Source: Typhlomys cinereus (taxonomy: Eukaryota > Chordata > Mammalia > Rodentia > Platacanthomyidae). From it: a DNA stretch of 64,000 nucleotides. The notes below the pieces were generated by a model, which was not told where the DNA came from, made no database searches, and saw only the letters and a program-made list of their open reading frames with translations. The stretch's first letter is position 1. Every line of letters starts with the position of its first letter. Made by a program: the position numbers and the translations under genes. Below are positions 38,631 to 49,624 of this stretch, one piece after another. The DNA is taken from positions 2,771,298 to 2,835,297 of the forward strand of contig JALPQD010000205.1 in the NCBI GenBank assembly GCA_023101885.1, written 5' to 3'.

Positions 38631-41600
38631 TTTTGAAAGGAATGAAAACATTTGCATCTCTCCCTCCCTCTCTTATCAAAAGAGATCAGTATTTAGAAGA
38701 ATGTTTAAAACTGGAAGAAAACTGTTTTTTTTCTGTCAAACACAAATACTATACATGCCTGGAAAAGTTCAGTGTACTGGTATTAAATCTGTAGGAAATT
38801 TGAGTGGGAAAATCATATTCCATGTCTTCTCCCAATATTAAAAGTGACTAGCATGTCAAAGGTTCCTTGAAAGTCTGAATTTAGAGAGGCAATCTTATTG
38901 AGTTTTGGGGAATGAGGCTTCCTCAGTGTCCGGGTGTTTCTTGCCTGTTCAGACTTCAGAAATGGAAACAGAGCATCAAATTAATGACTCTCTTTTCAAA
39001 AGGCCCATGTCACATCCTGGCAGAAACCTGTCTGCTTCTCCTTCTTAATGGCACAGAGCATGCTAAATCTTGCATGGTTGCATGGAAAGGAAGGATACAA
39101 TTTTTCTTTGTGCACATTCATCCACTGTTTACATACATGAATCCTGTGAATAAGGGATATATCTTGAGTAAAATATTGTGACCATGTTGAAAGACAGAAA
39201 CCTTACCTTCCTTTACCTCCTTCAGTGAGCATTCTAAAGTAGTCATGATTAAATGATAAGTACATCGACTATATTTGTAACTTGTTTGTTTGCTGTTTGC
39301 TTTTCTGCTTGGGGGGTAGTTCTGCGTTGACTTGTTCTTTTTGACATGTAATCATCTCTATGATTCAACTTTGCAAGTGCCTTGCTGTAAGTTAAAATAG
39401 AGGAATAGAGGAAAGCAATTTTGCCTGAAAGGAATTCTGAAACTTCTGTGAGATTCAAGACACTGAGATTTGTTGTTGTCTTTGGAAGCTGCAACTAACA
39501 GAACTCAGTGGCAGAATACAAAGTTCCAGCAAGAATATATGTGAACCTCCTTGGTATCCTAAAGTAGTGCCTACTCAGTCAAAAACTTCTTGTACCAGAG
39601 GCAACTTCCCTGCTTAACCAAACACTTAGCAATTAGCCGCATCAATAATGACTGCCATCACATTTTGCCCAAAACATGGTCTTGACTCAGAGGAAACTAT
39701 CAGTGTAGGTCAATAGCGACTAGAAGCAGAGAAAGCAAATGATTCTAATCCTGTGACAGGCAGACGGGACCTGGAGCAAGTCATTTCCTTAGGTCTCTGA
39801 CTCTTTTGGTCACATGGATTGAAGAGGCAGAGATGGACAGGATAAAAAGGCCTTTAATATATGCAGCACCGACAGCTAAAGGAAGAAGAATCACAATTTT
39901 TGCTATAAATGGAAAGTCTGCTTAGGAAGCGACCATACTACGTGTAGCAAAGGAGCTGATATCCCAAGAACCACGCTGTGACTCAACCAACATTAAACAT
40001 CACTAGATATCAGAGCATTTTCAAAAGCAATCACAGTCAAGCAAACATTCTTTCAGAGTCCTCAGCTACAGAATAACAAATGTCAAAAATAGCCCTTTTT
40101 ACATTGGGATATGTTAGGCCCCTGTATGTGTTCAACCCCTACTCCCAACCTATAGAAACACTTTCAGTAGTGACAGTCGAAAGGTGAACCAAGCAGATTC
40201 ATCATCCGCAATCCACTAATCTGCCTCAGTTGACCCAATTATCTCAGAATTTATTTTAAAAATTGCTTCTATTGCCAACTAAGTGCTGTACTCTGATTTT
40301 AACATCTCTCATGTTTAGATCACCATTACTTTCAAAGTGATATTTGAAACTATGGCATCAAGTGAATTATCAACATACCATCAAACAGTTTGGAAATCTA
40401 GCCTGTGATGCCAACGAGGTTATGTGAAGCTTTTATGATGATTAAGCTGGCAGCGCTAATATATGCCCCTAGCTGAAGTCCATAAAACACATTTGCAAAC
40501 TGTTATGATCTGTATACCTGTCTCTCAGCCTGAAGAGTCGCGTCTGCTGCCAAGAAACGTAATCTTAATCATCAGGTAGGCCTCCTGTCATAAGCCATTT
40601 CTAATTTTCTCCCTCCTGAACAATTTCTTTTATTCCTTTTGGGTAAGAGATTTATTAGAAGAGAAATTGATATCACAGAAAGACAGCATGGTAGACTTTG
40701 AGAAAGGATGAGGCCCATGAGGCAGCCATGGGTCCCAAGCTTGAGTTTCAGAGAAAGGAGGTGAAGACCGTAGTCATGGGACTGACCAACAGTTCACAGT
40801 GCAGGACTGCAGTCAGGCTATCATGAACTTCTGGGTGGCAGGAGGAGTACAGGACGACCTTCTGAACCATTCTTAAATAAAAAATAAATCTTTGAATTAC
40901 TCCACGGAAAACTTTCTTTTTATTAAAATTTTTTTCTAGAAAGCTTCTTTTACTATTTTTTTATTTAAATGTTTTACATATAAAGAAAACAAATAGATTT
41001 CTATTTGACCCAAAGAAACCATATTTAATTTTTGTCCAGTCCATCAGAACTGTGATATGATACTGGCTTTTCATTATTTCCATAGAAATAGGTTCTGGTT
41101 CAAATTGAGAATGGCTAGGATGTCAGAGACTTGGAGTAGTACATCTCTCATTGCTTCCCAAGGAGATTTCTGCTTTCTAGAGAAGTAGCCCAGCCCACAC
41201 TTGGCAAAAGCAGAAGCTCCTCCCTCTGTCCTTCCCCTTAATGGGAATTAAATACCCTGCTGACAAAGAGAGGATTGAGTCTTCAACCTTAGGCCTTCCA
41301 TGCCAGGTCATTTTCTCTCTTTTACTGTGATGAGATCAAATGAGACATTCCATGCTGAGGATTTGCCAAAAGTCTCAGTCCTGTTCACATGAAAGGGATG
41401 AGATCATGTTCCTCTTGCTCCTAAGCAAGTACCCCTGGGGAAAAAGCATCCTCTTCGTTTTCAGTGATGCACAATGTCAGGCAGACACATGGCTTTCCAA
41501 CAAACAGCCATAGCAAGTATTATTCAATCTTAGTTTTCAAGTAAGGGAAATAGAAACTTGTAGAATATGAGCTTTGCTTTCACTGTATGGTTCTTAGGTT

Positions 41601-41990
41601 AGAAAGGAACTGAGCCAAGATCTTTCTTTTACTTTTGACTGAATTCGTTCTTTGACTATTTCACCTGCGTATGCACTGCATGATGATTAACCTACTATCT
41701 TCTCTTATTCCTCCCCTTCCCTAAAAGTTCCTTTCCTACTTTCACATCTTTTTTATTTTATTATAAGGACCACTGCATTTAGACAGGGTCATCTGTGTGA
41801 CTAGTAATGAAAATGCCCATTGGAGGATCTGAGACCCACTCTACAAGACAGGAAGCTCCTTATTGGTACTGTAAACATAGTCAAAAGACAATGACTGAGA
41901 AGGATGCCTTATGTCCCAGAGAAGAATTTGTTACTGCTGTTGAGATAAATCGACATGATGCCAAGCTGTCCTCTATTGTACATCATTTTC
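38631..41990. other. Unresolved intronic DNA with candidate conserved noncoding stretch
   Basis: Over 3 kb without confident repeats. 39765-39830 weakly resembles MIR. 40390-40600 combines scattered CpGs with homeodomain-like motifs (GATGATTAAGCTGGCAGCGC) and looks unlike neutral repeat-derived DNA. Open frames are unsupported. Confidence 0.4.
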
Positions 41991-42004
41991 CCCAGGGGTA
42001 TCCA

Positions 42005-42590
42005 TCTTGAATTTTGTCTCAGTCTAGACAGGTAAACAACTCCTGAGTCTCAGGAAGTTCCTGACACTTAAAAGCTTGGGGAGAGGGACTTTCTCTAAGA
42101 TATAAACAACAAATAAGAGAGAAAACTCTCCTGCCAAGCCAGCAGATAAAAGGGGAACTGCTGAGCATTTTGAGGTAGTCTGAAGCAGATCTCTGAGCAC
42201 CGAAGCCGACTGAAAAGACTGCTGAATGAACACGCCGTCTGGAAGAGGCTAGTGAACGGTCAACGAAGATTCAGTTCAAAGAAACTCCTGAGCAGGCCAA
42301 CCAAGAGGCCAGGGAGAGTCTAGCAAACGCTCAAGCAATAGGAAATACCCTGGAGCAGTCCAGAAGCCTGGAGAAGACTCTCCTAGCAAGTTTTATATCA
42401 GAGAGTTCCTAGGTGAAACTTCCGTCTCACCCATGCTATGGGAATGCTTTCTGATGACCTATGTACCTTTGACTCGTCCCTTCTCCTGTAAGTAACCTTC
42501 ACCTGTACTTCTGTAATTAAACCCAATAAACTCACTGATTCACCAAATTAGACCATGGCACAATCATTCCTTTGTCACTGAACCCCTATC
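42005..42590 (+). mobile_element. Probable solo LTR of an endogenous retrovirus, family not recognised
   Basis: A TATA-like GATAAAAGG lies at about 42146 and a polyadenylation signal at about 42526 (CCCAATAAACTCACTG), with a GC-balanced stretch between them, the U3-R-U5 pattern of an LTR. No retroviral coding sequence flanks it. Borders were not defined by a TSD. Confidence 0.4.
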
Positions 42591-42599
42591 TGGAGTCAG

Positions 42600-43810
42600 T
42601 GGATGAATGTGTGGCATCATCCCAAGAAAAGTGTTCATGCTATATCTTCTAAATATTTATGTGAATACCATCGATAAATGCTATTCACAGTCTTGATCAG
42701 AGAGCTTCACTTTGCAATGAATGGTGGAGAATGTAGAGAGTCATGGCTGCTCAAGGTGCTAAGAATTAAATGACTACTGAGTGCTCAGCCCGAAACAAGA
42801 CTTTTAAACCACCCCCTCTGTGTGGATGGGAAACATCCCAGAAGACTGGGGCCAATAGAATATAAAACCCAGAAAATAGAAGGGCAAGATACTGATTCCT
42901 GAATCCAAAGAAAGCCTTATTTCTACCTCCCATCTGAAATTAATCTCAACAATCTATAGCTTCCTTAATAAGACTGACTTATTCAAGTGAACACTGGGAA
43001 AATTCTCAACTTTTGGATCAATATACTAATGAGAAATTTCCCAACAGGGTCTTACATGTAAATCTAAGTTTAAAAGAGGAAAGGAAAGAAATCCTTTCTG
43101 TAGAAGCCCACCCTATAGCATAGGACTGAGGACAGAAACACTGCGATAACATCAGCAAAACATCCTGCTAACAATGTATCTGGACATGGTGAGTTATCCA
43201 GGTTCCTCCTGACAGTCTGAGGAATTGTCAGACTCCTAAGTCACCAGACAGCCTCCTCAAAGGCTTACTCAGCCTATGAGAATCAAATGGGTTTCATTGG
43301 AGCTACTTCAAATCAGTGTGACTCATGTACAATATACTTTCTAAAGACACTTAAGTGTTTGCTGTTGACAATGATGTCATCAAGACTCTTTGGAAAGGCC
43401 TTCATGTTCTTACAAACAGCCAGCCTCATTTTGCCTGGAAATAGCCACTGTTCAAAGCACTAAAGAGATTTGTCCCACCTATGAATCATATCCACCTGCC
43501 TGTACAGAACAGATGCATCTGAAAACATTTCTCTATGCATTTAAATGAATATTTCTAAATATCAAATTATTTCATATTCATTTTGCTTTAGTCTGAGGTT
43601 ACTATCTTTTGATAGCAATGTTGTCATAGAGAGGGACATCCTGGACGTGGAAAGAACAGAACTGAACAGTAACCATTCCAGAATGTTCTGTTGGCTTTAG
43701 TTTACCTCGGAAAAGTGTCAGAATGCCCTGTAGCCAAGCATGCACGCTGCTCCTTCTAACCAAGTCCACACTGGGTTTTTCATCCTTAAAACATGTGTAC
43801 AAAGTATATT
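42600..43810. other. Unresolved intronic DNA
   Basis: No family recognised with confidence. 42780-42900 may be part of an old LINE 3' UTR. Confidence 0.4.
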
Positions 43811-43814
43811 ACGA

Positions 43815-43950
43815 GTTTTGAGGCTGCAAGGATACAATTCTAATTCTGATACTGACAATGAGTAGGCAAACTATCAGGACTGATCTTCCTTTCCCTGAGT
43901 CTTGGTTCCATTATCTATGAAATGAAAATAAAACTAACTTGTATGTTAGT
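43815..43950 (+). mobile_element. MIR-like relic
   Basis: CTAATTCTGATACTGACAATG, CCCTGAGTCTTGGTTCCATT and ATCTATGAAATGAAAATAAA follow the MIR order (B box region, core, ATCTGTAAAATGGGGATAA). Confidence 0.55.
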
Positions 43951-44439
43951 TGCAAATGCCAATTTGGCAAATGACAGTAGAACCTTCAGCCATGGTTATG
44001 AAGGGTTTTTGAGTTAAAGCAAATGCCTAATTGAAGTCAGAAGATCCAAATTGTATAGCGGGGGCGGAGGCGGGGGCGACCATTTCCCAAGAAAGTGAAT
44101 AGCATGGAGTGAACAGGTTCAGTATTTTGGTAGACTAGAAAAAAGAACATATGCTGTACTCTCAGCACTTCCTGTAGATTTGCTCCTGGTGATAGTCAGA
44201 ACTATGCTGTCATGTTGATGAACTCTGAGCAGAACCTATAAGCCCAGAATTTTTGGTTATGAATCTGTATCAGCAACAGAAGAGTAAGTGGAACACTTCA
44301 AAAAATAGCTATAAAGATACGTATTAACTAAACTGTAAAAAACTTCAATTAGATGCTTGCTAATTATCATGACCCTCATATACTTATGTCTGAGGTTTTC
44401 ATGTGTCAATATCATTCAGGATAAGCAAAGGGATGTTAG

Positions 44440-44665
44440 GTTAGGGAGATGACTCAGAGGATAAGGTAACTACCTTAGTAGCAAATATGAGAACCTGCGC
44501 TCATAGTCCCTAGAATAGAACCTGCATGCAAACCAGGTAGATGTGGCAGGCACCCAGTTTTTGGAGGCAGAAACATCTAATGATCAAGGAAGGTTGGCTA
44601 GGATAGTGCTTTGGGTTGGCCTGAAAAATCCTACTTCTGTACACGAGATGGAAACAAGCTATAGT
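44440..44665 (+). mobile_element. B4-like SINE
   Basis: AGGGAGATGACTCAGAGGAT head, GAACCTGCGCTCATAGTCCC, ATGTGGCAGGCACCCAG and GGAGGCAGAAACATCTAATG correspond to an ID/B1-type composite SINE. No clear tail. Confidence 0.5.
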
Positions 44666-45454
44666 AATTCTATATCCTCAAGATGATAGCCAATATTAAC
44701 CATCAAAGTTGGCAAGGCTATACATTGGAGGAAAATTAAGATAAGCTTAAGAACATTATTTACAATAAGCTCTTTCCTTAATATGGTCCCTGTTTTATCA
44801 ATTCAAACATAGGAACTTAATTACAATGATATCACTCAGATTTTTCAGGATTCTTTAGTTCTTGAACTATTTTTATAAATGCTTATCTCCATGTTAAGAT
44901 ATAAATTTTCAGAAAATAACATAAATTTTATCAAAGTAACTACTAATTCAGAATTTTCTATCAATCAAGCTCAACCTTGCCAAAAATTTCCTTGGCTGGA
45001 CAATATATCTTCCACAGTAATAGCTAGGAAAGAAAACGTCCAGACAAGTCTCATCAGATTTGGCAGAATCTTGTATTAGCTCAGCTATTCAGAATTCCAG
45101 GCTCTAATTCTCACCATCGCTGTAATTTATCACCTAACTTGGACTAGAGAGAGCAGGTGTTCGACAAGCAGCTATTGTCCTAACTGGGGATGAACATGCT
45201 TACTTGACATATTAGCATGCCTGCCAGATGTCCCGCTGGAAACAGGATGGGCTACGGGGCTCCTACAAGCAATAATCATGTTTCTATGAAGTACTTGGAA
45301 TGGACATTCTTTACTATCTGAAATGTATCATCTCACATTTTTCTGAATTAGTGATATTAAGATACATGGTTATGTGATTATTTAATATGAGCTGACAGGT
45401 AAATGTTCTGCTAATTATTTTTCAGCCCAACTCAAATTTAAATATTAAGAAGCT
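44666..45454. other. Unresolved intronic DNA
   Basis: AT-rich, nothing recognised. Confidence 0.45.
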
Positions 45455-45560
45455 ACAGAGGACACAGGTAGCTCAGCAAGTACCGGTGCAAAGTGACTCC
45501 TGCAGATTGTCCTCTGACCTTTGCATGCATGCCATGTTTTAAAATATTTATCTAAGTAAA
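45455..45560 (+). mobile_element. Short B2/B3-type SINE fragment
   Basis: AGGTAGCTCAGCAAGTACCG head and GATTGTCCTCTGACCTTTGC body joined with most of the middle missing, followed by an A/T-rich end. Confidence 0.55.
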
Positions 45561-45734
45561 AGAAGATACAACACATTAGACATTTCAGTACAATTGTAAT
45601 AAAGGAAAATAGAATGTGACTTTGCTTGCTATATCCATCATTGTAGCCATGATACCTGTGAACTCCTGATAGCAATTCACTTAATGTTTGCTAAAGCAAT
45701 GAAAAAAGGGAAAGTGAGACTGGGAAGGTGTCCA

Positions 45735-45965
45735 GAGTTGGCTCAGAGGTTAAAGTCTTTACCTTCCGACCAAAAGGTCCTAAGTATAGATTCCAAACTC
45801 CCATGTAAAAATGTCAGGTGGATATGGCAGTGGCCTACAATTCTTACCCTGAAAAGCAGAGCCTGAGAAACTCCAGAACAAAGTAATAAGGAGGTAGAGC
45901 CATCCAGAATGGTTCCCAACGTCACCCTTGGATCTCCATAAGTGAGCATACTCAAGTTCATTCTG

Positions 45966-46021
<56 letters not shown>

Positions 46022-46045
46022 ACACACTCATGCATGCATGCATGT
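45735..46045 (+). mobile_element. Old B2-superfamily SINE with long CA tail
   Basis: GTTGGCTCAGAGGTTAAAGTC A box, AAGTATAGATTCCAAACTCC B-box region, GTCAGGTGGATATGGCAGTG, GCAGAGCCTGAGAAACTCC and CAACGTCACCCTTGGATCTCC body, then an AC run (45968-46027) and (GCAT)n. Confidence 0.82.
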
Positions 46046-46179
46046 AAAAGAGAGGGAGCAAGAAGCAAGAGACAGTACTTTGGAACAAGTTTTTAGTCTG
46101 ATTTAAAAGAAATGTGTCAATCTTCAAACTGTCATTTTTAGTGTCTAATGTCATTATCCAGGAACCAGGAAGATATGAT

Positions 46180-46540
46180 TATTAAATCAGCAATGCTGAT
46201 TACAAAATGAGAAGTACTCTGTGCTGAATTAAATTCAGCAATTAATCAAAGTCAATGTGCCCGCTTGTAAATATCAGTATCGAATTTTAAGCATATAAAC
46301 TAGCCAATCAATTAAATCCAAAACCATGACTTTGATCAGTGAAAACAGATACAACTTGCTGAATTCTGCAAGTAATGAAACTTAAGTCATTGTTGAAACC
46401 TAATCTTGCTGCCTGTGAGGCAGAGACAGAAATTATCAAGTCTTTTGCAAATGTCATTATCTGTGGACTGTGTCCTTGCCTTCTAATTAACTCTGGCAGC
46501 AGAGTTTGTCTGGCACACAGTATTCTCCTACCTTCAAATT
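46180..46540. other. Candidate conserved noncoding element
   Basis: A 360-bp stretch not resembling any repeat here, rich in homeodomain-like sites (AATTAATC, CAATTAAATCC, CTAATTAAC) and containing TTTTGCAAATGTCATTATC. The composition is what intronic developmental enhancers often show. This is inference only, because conservation cannot be measured from one sequence. Confidence 0.3.
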
Positions 46541-46564
46541 CAGGGAGGTCGCTGTGGTATTTAG

Positions 46565-46765
46565 AAGCACAGGAACTGAAGAATGCTCAAGTTCAAACTT
46601 CAGCTCTACCATTTATTAACTGTGTGTACCTGGACAGATTACAGAAGCCCTCTAGCATTTCCGTTTCTAAATCAGCAAAATAAGGCTAGTAGTAATGTCT
46701 TCCTCACACACTTATTGAAAATCTAAAGAAATCAATGCCATTGAATCACTCAAAATAGCATTTCC
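46565..46765 (+). mobile_element. MIR SINE
   Basis: AAGTTCAAACTTCAGCTCTACC, ATTTATTAACTGTGTGTACC, TTTCCGTTTCTAAATCAGC and AAAATAAGGCTAGTAGTAATG follow the MIR consensus in order. Confidence 0.78.
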
Positions 46766-46769
46766 TAAA

Positions 46770-47157
46770 CTCTAACTGTTCTTTATTTCTAATAAATACA
46801 CACATTGACCTCTGTTGCTCAAAACCAACAAATATCAGCATTACTGTGTCCCCAAAATAATCAGTACCATCATTCTGCTCTTTTATATTTTCTTAATAAC
46901 CTCAAGGAATATATCCCATAGATGTTTTATTGCAGACATTGTATAAAGGAGTATATGGGAGTCAGAAATATTCTTCAAACTATTCAGGAAATATTTCTAC
47001 CTCCAGATTTCCCCACAGGCACAAGAGTTTATAGTGAGCAAGGAGGTCTTTTCTTTCTTTATTTGCTACTTTGATTTTGTTTACTTTCAGTTTTATCATG
47101 TTGCTCATGATCACTGGCTGTCCCCATAATTGGAGTATCCTTTTTCACCGCCAGTAA

Positions 47158-47159
<2 letters not shown>
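46770..47159. other. Unresolved intronic DNA
   Basis: Nothing recognised. Confidence 0.45.

Positions 47160-47205
<46 letters not shown>
47160..47205 (+). repeat. (AC)n microsatellite
   Basis: An uninterrupted run of about 23 AC units not attached to a recognisable SINE body. Confidence 0.97.
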
Positions 47206-47208
<3 letters not shown>

Positions 47209-48204
47209 TCTTTCATCTCATAATTAAGTTTTCTTGACCCAGTGCACTCTCACATAAATGCACAAGTCCTACAGGAAATTATCAATGCCACGGACACGAA
47301 GCCACATTTTCATGCACATCACATTTCCCAGACTTAAAGTGATACTCAGAACACAACACAGCACCATTGTTTAGCATGTGCACAAGAGTATTTCTAAAAC
47401 AGTACTTGTTTGAAATGTCAGTCATGTACCATCCTTAAACCCAGAAGTCCCAAATTATAGGTATAACATTCAGTTAAAACTAGAATCAAGGGTTAACCCT
47501 GTCTTAAGTGGCATCAATCATAAAAGGGGATGGGAGTCGGAAGACCATGAACTTCCTTATGAGAACCCTGCAAGGCAAGCTCTTCACACTAGCTGCCTGA
47601 CTGTGCTTTCTGAGCTGCTTTTATTCAATGAAAATCAAGAGGTCAAAAAAAAAAGAAAAGAAAAAGAAAATCAAGAGGTCAAAGAGACCCAGAGACACTC
47701 TCTCCCTCCTTTTATTCCATTTCCCAGCTCCTTTTAGTTTGACTTGATATGATGAACCGCCCACCTTCTAATGTCTCCTCCCCCAAAGTCCTGCAGACTG
47801 ATTGCTCTCAAGCCAGCTCCTTTATGACACGTTCATGTCAACCAACATATTGCTCATCCATTAGTGTGCCAGAATGTAACATTCCAAACCATACTTTATA
47901 TTTATCAAATGAAATGATCTTTGAATTCAGACTAGATAGTTGAAAACCTTTATGGATATAGCAATTTTATTTTCTCAGTCATAAGTAAAATTACCTGACA
48001 ATTTCCCCTCCCTCTACCATATATATTCAGAGGAAAAAGAACAATTTAGCTTTCCTAAGGACTAACTGCTCATTCTCCCAAGTCTTTTGCTCACAGTAAA
48101 TACCAGTCTTGGAGTGCTTCTCTGGGTAGGACTTTGTTAATGGACCAGGTTCATAGTTCAAATCAAGTCCTTTGCTATCAGGGACAGTTGTGGCTGATTT
48201 CCCT
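47206..48204. other. Unresolved intronic DNA around the tail-only insertion
   Basis: No family recognised apart from the tail-only insert. Confidence 0.4.
47648..47665 (+). mobile_element. Tail-only retro-insertion (18-nt A-rich insert)
   Basis: The A-rich 18-mer (A7 G A4 G A5) is bracketed by a perfect 18-bp direct repeat GAAAATCAAGAGGTCAAA (47630-47647 and 47666-47683). Length and A-richness match an L1-type TSD whose insert consists only of poly-A. A tandem duplication with A-rich filler is the alternative. Confidence 0.6.
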
Positions 48205-48300
48205 CCATTTGTTTATCCAATAACTACTGATTGAACTACTTATTCCTTGTCAGATATTATGCCAAGAACTGAAGGTACAAGAAAAAAGAAAAATCAAGTA
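48205..48300 (-). mobile_element. L2/MIR-family 3' end relic
   Basis: TTGAACTACTTATTCCTTGTC, AGATATTATGCCAAGAACTG and AAGGTACAAGAAAAAAG fit the inverted L2-type 3' end. Confidence 0.5.
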
Positions 48301-48890
48301 AAACAGACAGTAAACTGGTGAAGAGTTGAAGTATAACAAGGCAGGTAGGCAAATGATTCTTTCAAGAAGAAAATGAGATTTGAAATATCATCACATCCTT
48401 CTACATAGTGACGCCCATAAGAGAAATAACACCAGCCTGGAATTGAAATACTGGCTCACTCCATTTACACAAACCAAGCATGACACCCAGCCAGAATGCC
48501 TCCAACTGACCTTGCCTGCTATCTCAATGTTTACAGCTCCAGTGTCTTTTCTTACAGAGTCAGTTTGAGCATTAAAGGAAAGGGAGAAAATAATTTACAA
48601 AGATCCTGTATCAGTTCTTACACAAGGCTGGCTATGAAGGCAATCGAAGGAAGGTTAAGTAGAGTTCCCTTAACATGTGCAAATCAACACAATGCACACA
48701 GTGCATCCAACCTAGCATTTTTTTTTCTGTGAAAATGAACTTTATGTTGAACTTACAAAAGGAGCTCAAGACTGTGTGGGGGAGACTAATTTTTATCCAG
48801 AGCTCTTTTTTTTTATATAAGTCTAATGTATTTCTTTCAAACAAGTGGTCCCTCAAGTAATTATATGAGTTGATTTTTCTGCTTCAAAAC
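48301..48890. other. Unresolved intronic DNA
   Basis: Overlapping short frames, no support. Confidence 0.4.
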
Positions 48891-48892
48891 TC

Positions 48893-49145
48893 GTGTCGAG
48901 TTGCAGTGATATCTCAGGGATTATTGTACCTCTAAAAATAAAGGACCCCAGTTTGGATCCTAACAGGTATGAGCATGACCTGAAATTTTAGCCTTGGAAG
49001 GCAGAGTCTGGGAAACTCCAAAGCAAAGCAACAGGGAGGTACAACAATCCATGATGATTCTAAGTGTCACCTTTGGGTCTTTATAGGCACCCACACTCAA
49101 GTGTCCTTTGGAACACACCCACCATACCCCCCACACACAAAATTC
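48893..49145 (+). mobile_element. Old B2-superfamily SINE
   Basis: GTTGCAGTGATATCTCAGGG head, CAGTTTGGATCCTAACAGG B box, CTTGGAAGGCAGAGTCTGGG and GATGATTCTAAGTGTCACC body, then CCACCATACCCCCCACACAC. Confidence 0.75.
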
Positions 49146-49624
49146 TATTGTTTATGTATATTGTACTGTCTTACAGGTGTCTTGCAGAAAACATATTCTG
49201 AATTTCTTTCAGTGACAACTTTACCATCTGAGTAGCTTTGCTTCCTAAGTCAACAAGTTTATCTTTTGGAAACCTCTTACTGCTTTTTGGTTTGTCTTAC
49301 TCAAACATGTTCTGCTGCTCCAGGTGGAAAAAAAAAACTTCATCTGCAGATCTATTTCCTTTCTTTTATATGCTACTTCTTATTTAAGTCACCTTTTAAA
49401 TTTTTTTATTATTTATTCAATTTTATTATTTATTCAATTTATTCAAGGGTCGACGTAGCTACTCACCTATTCTGTTTTCTCCTTGTTGGTCAAGTCAACT
49501 CTTCTATTCCCCATTAGGCTATATGACTCACCTCAGTCCTAAGTCCTCAATATTAAGTCCTTATTGTATTTATACTAAGTCACCGAAGGCCTTTCTTAAA
49601 AATGCATTCTCCGTGTCCTTCCTA

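Noticed and set aside
49395..49446. Orphan SINE tail (repeats of TTATTATTTATTCAA)
   Set aside because: It resembles the inverted end of the young SINE, but no TSD was found and simple A/T-rich duplication explains it equally well.
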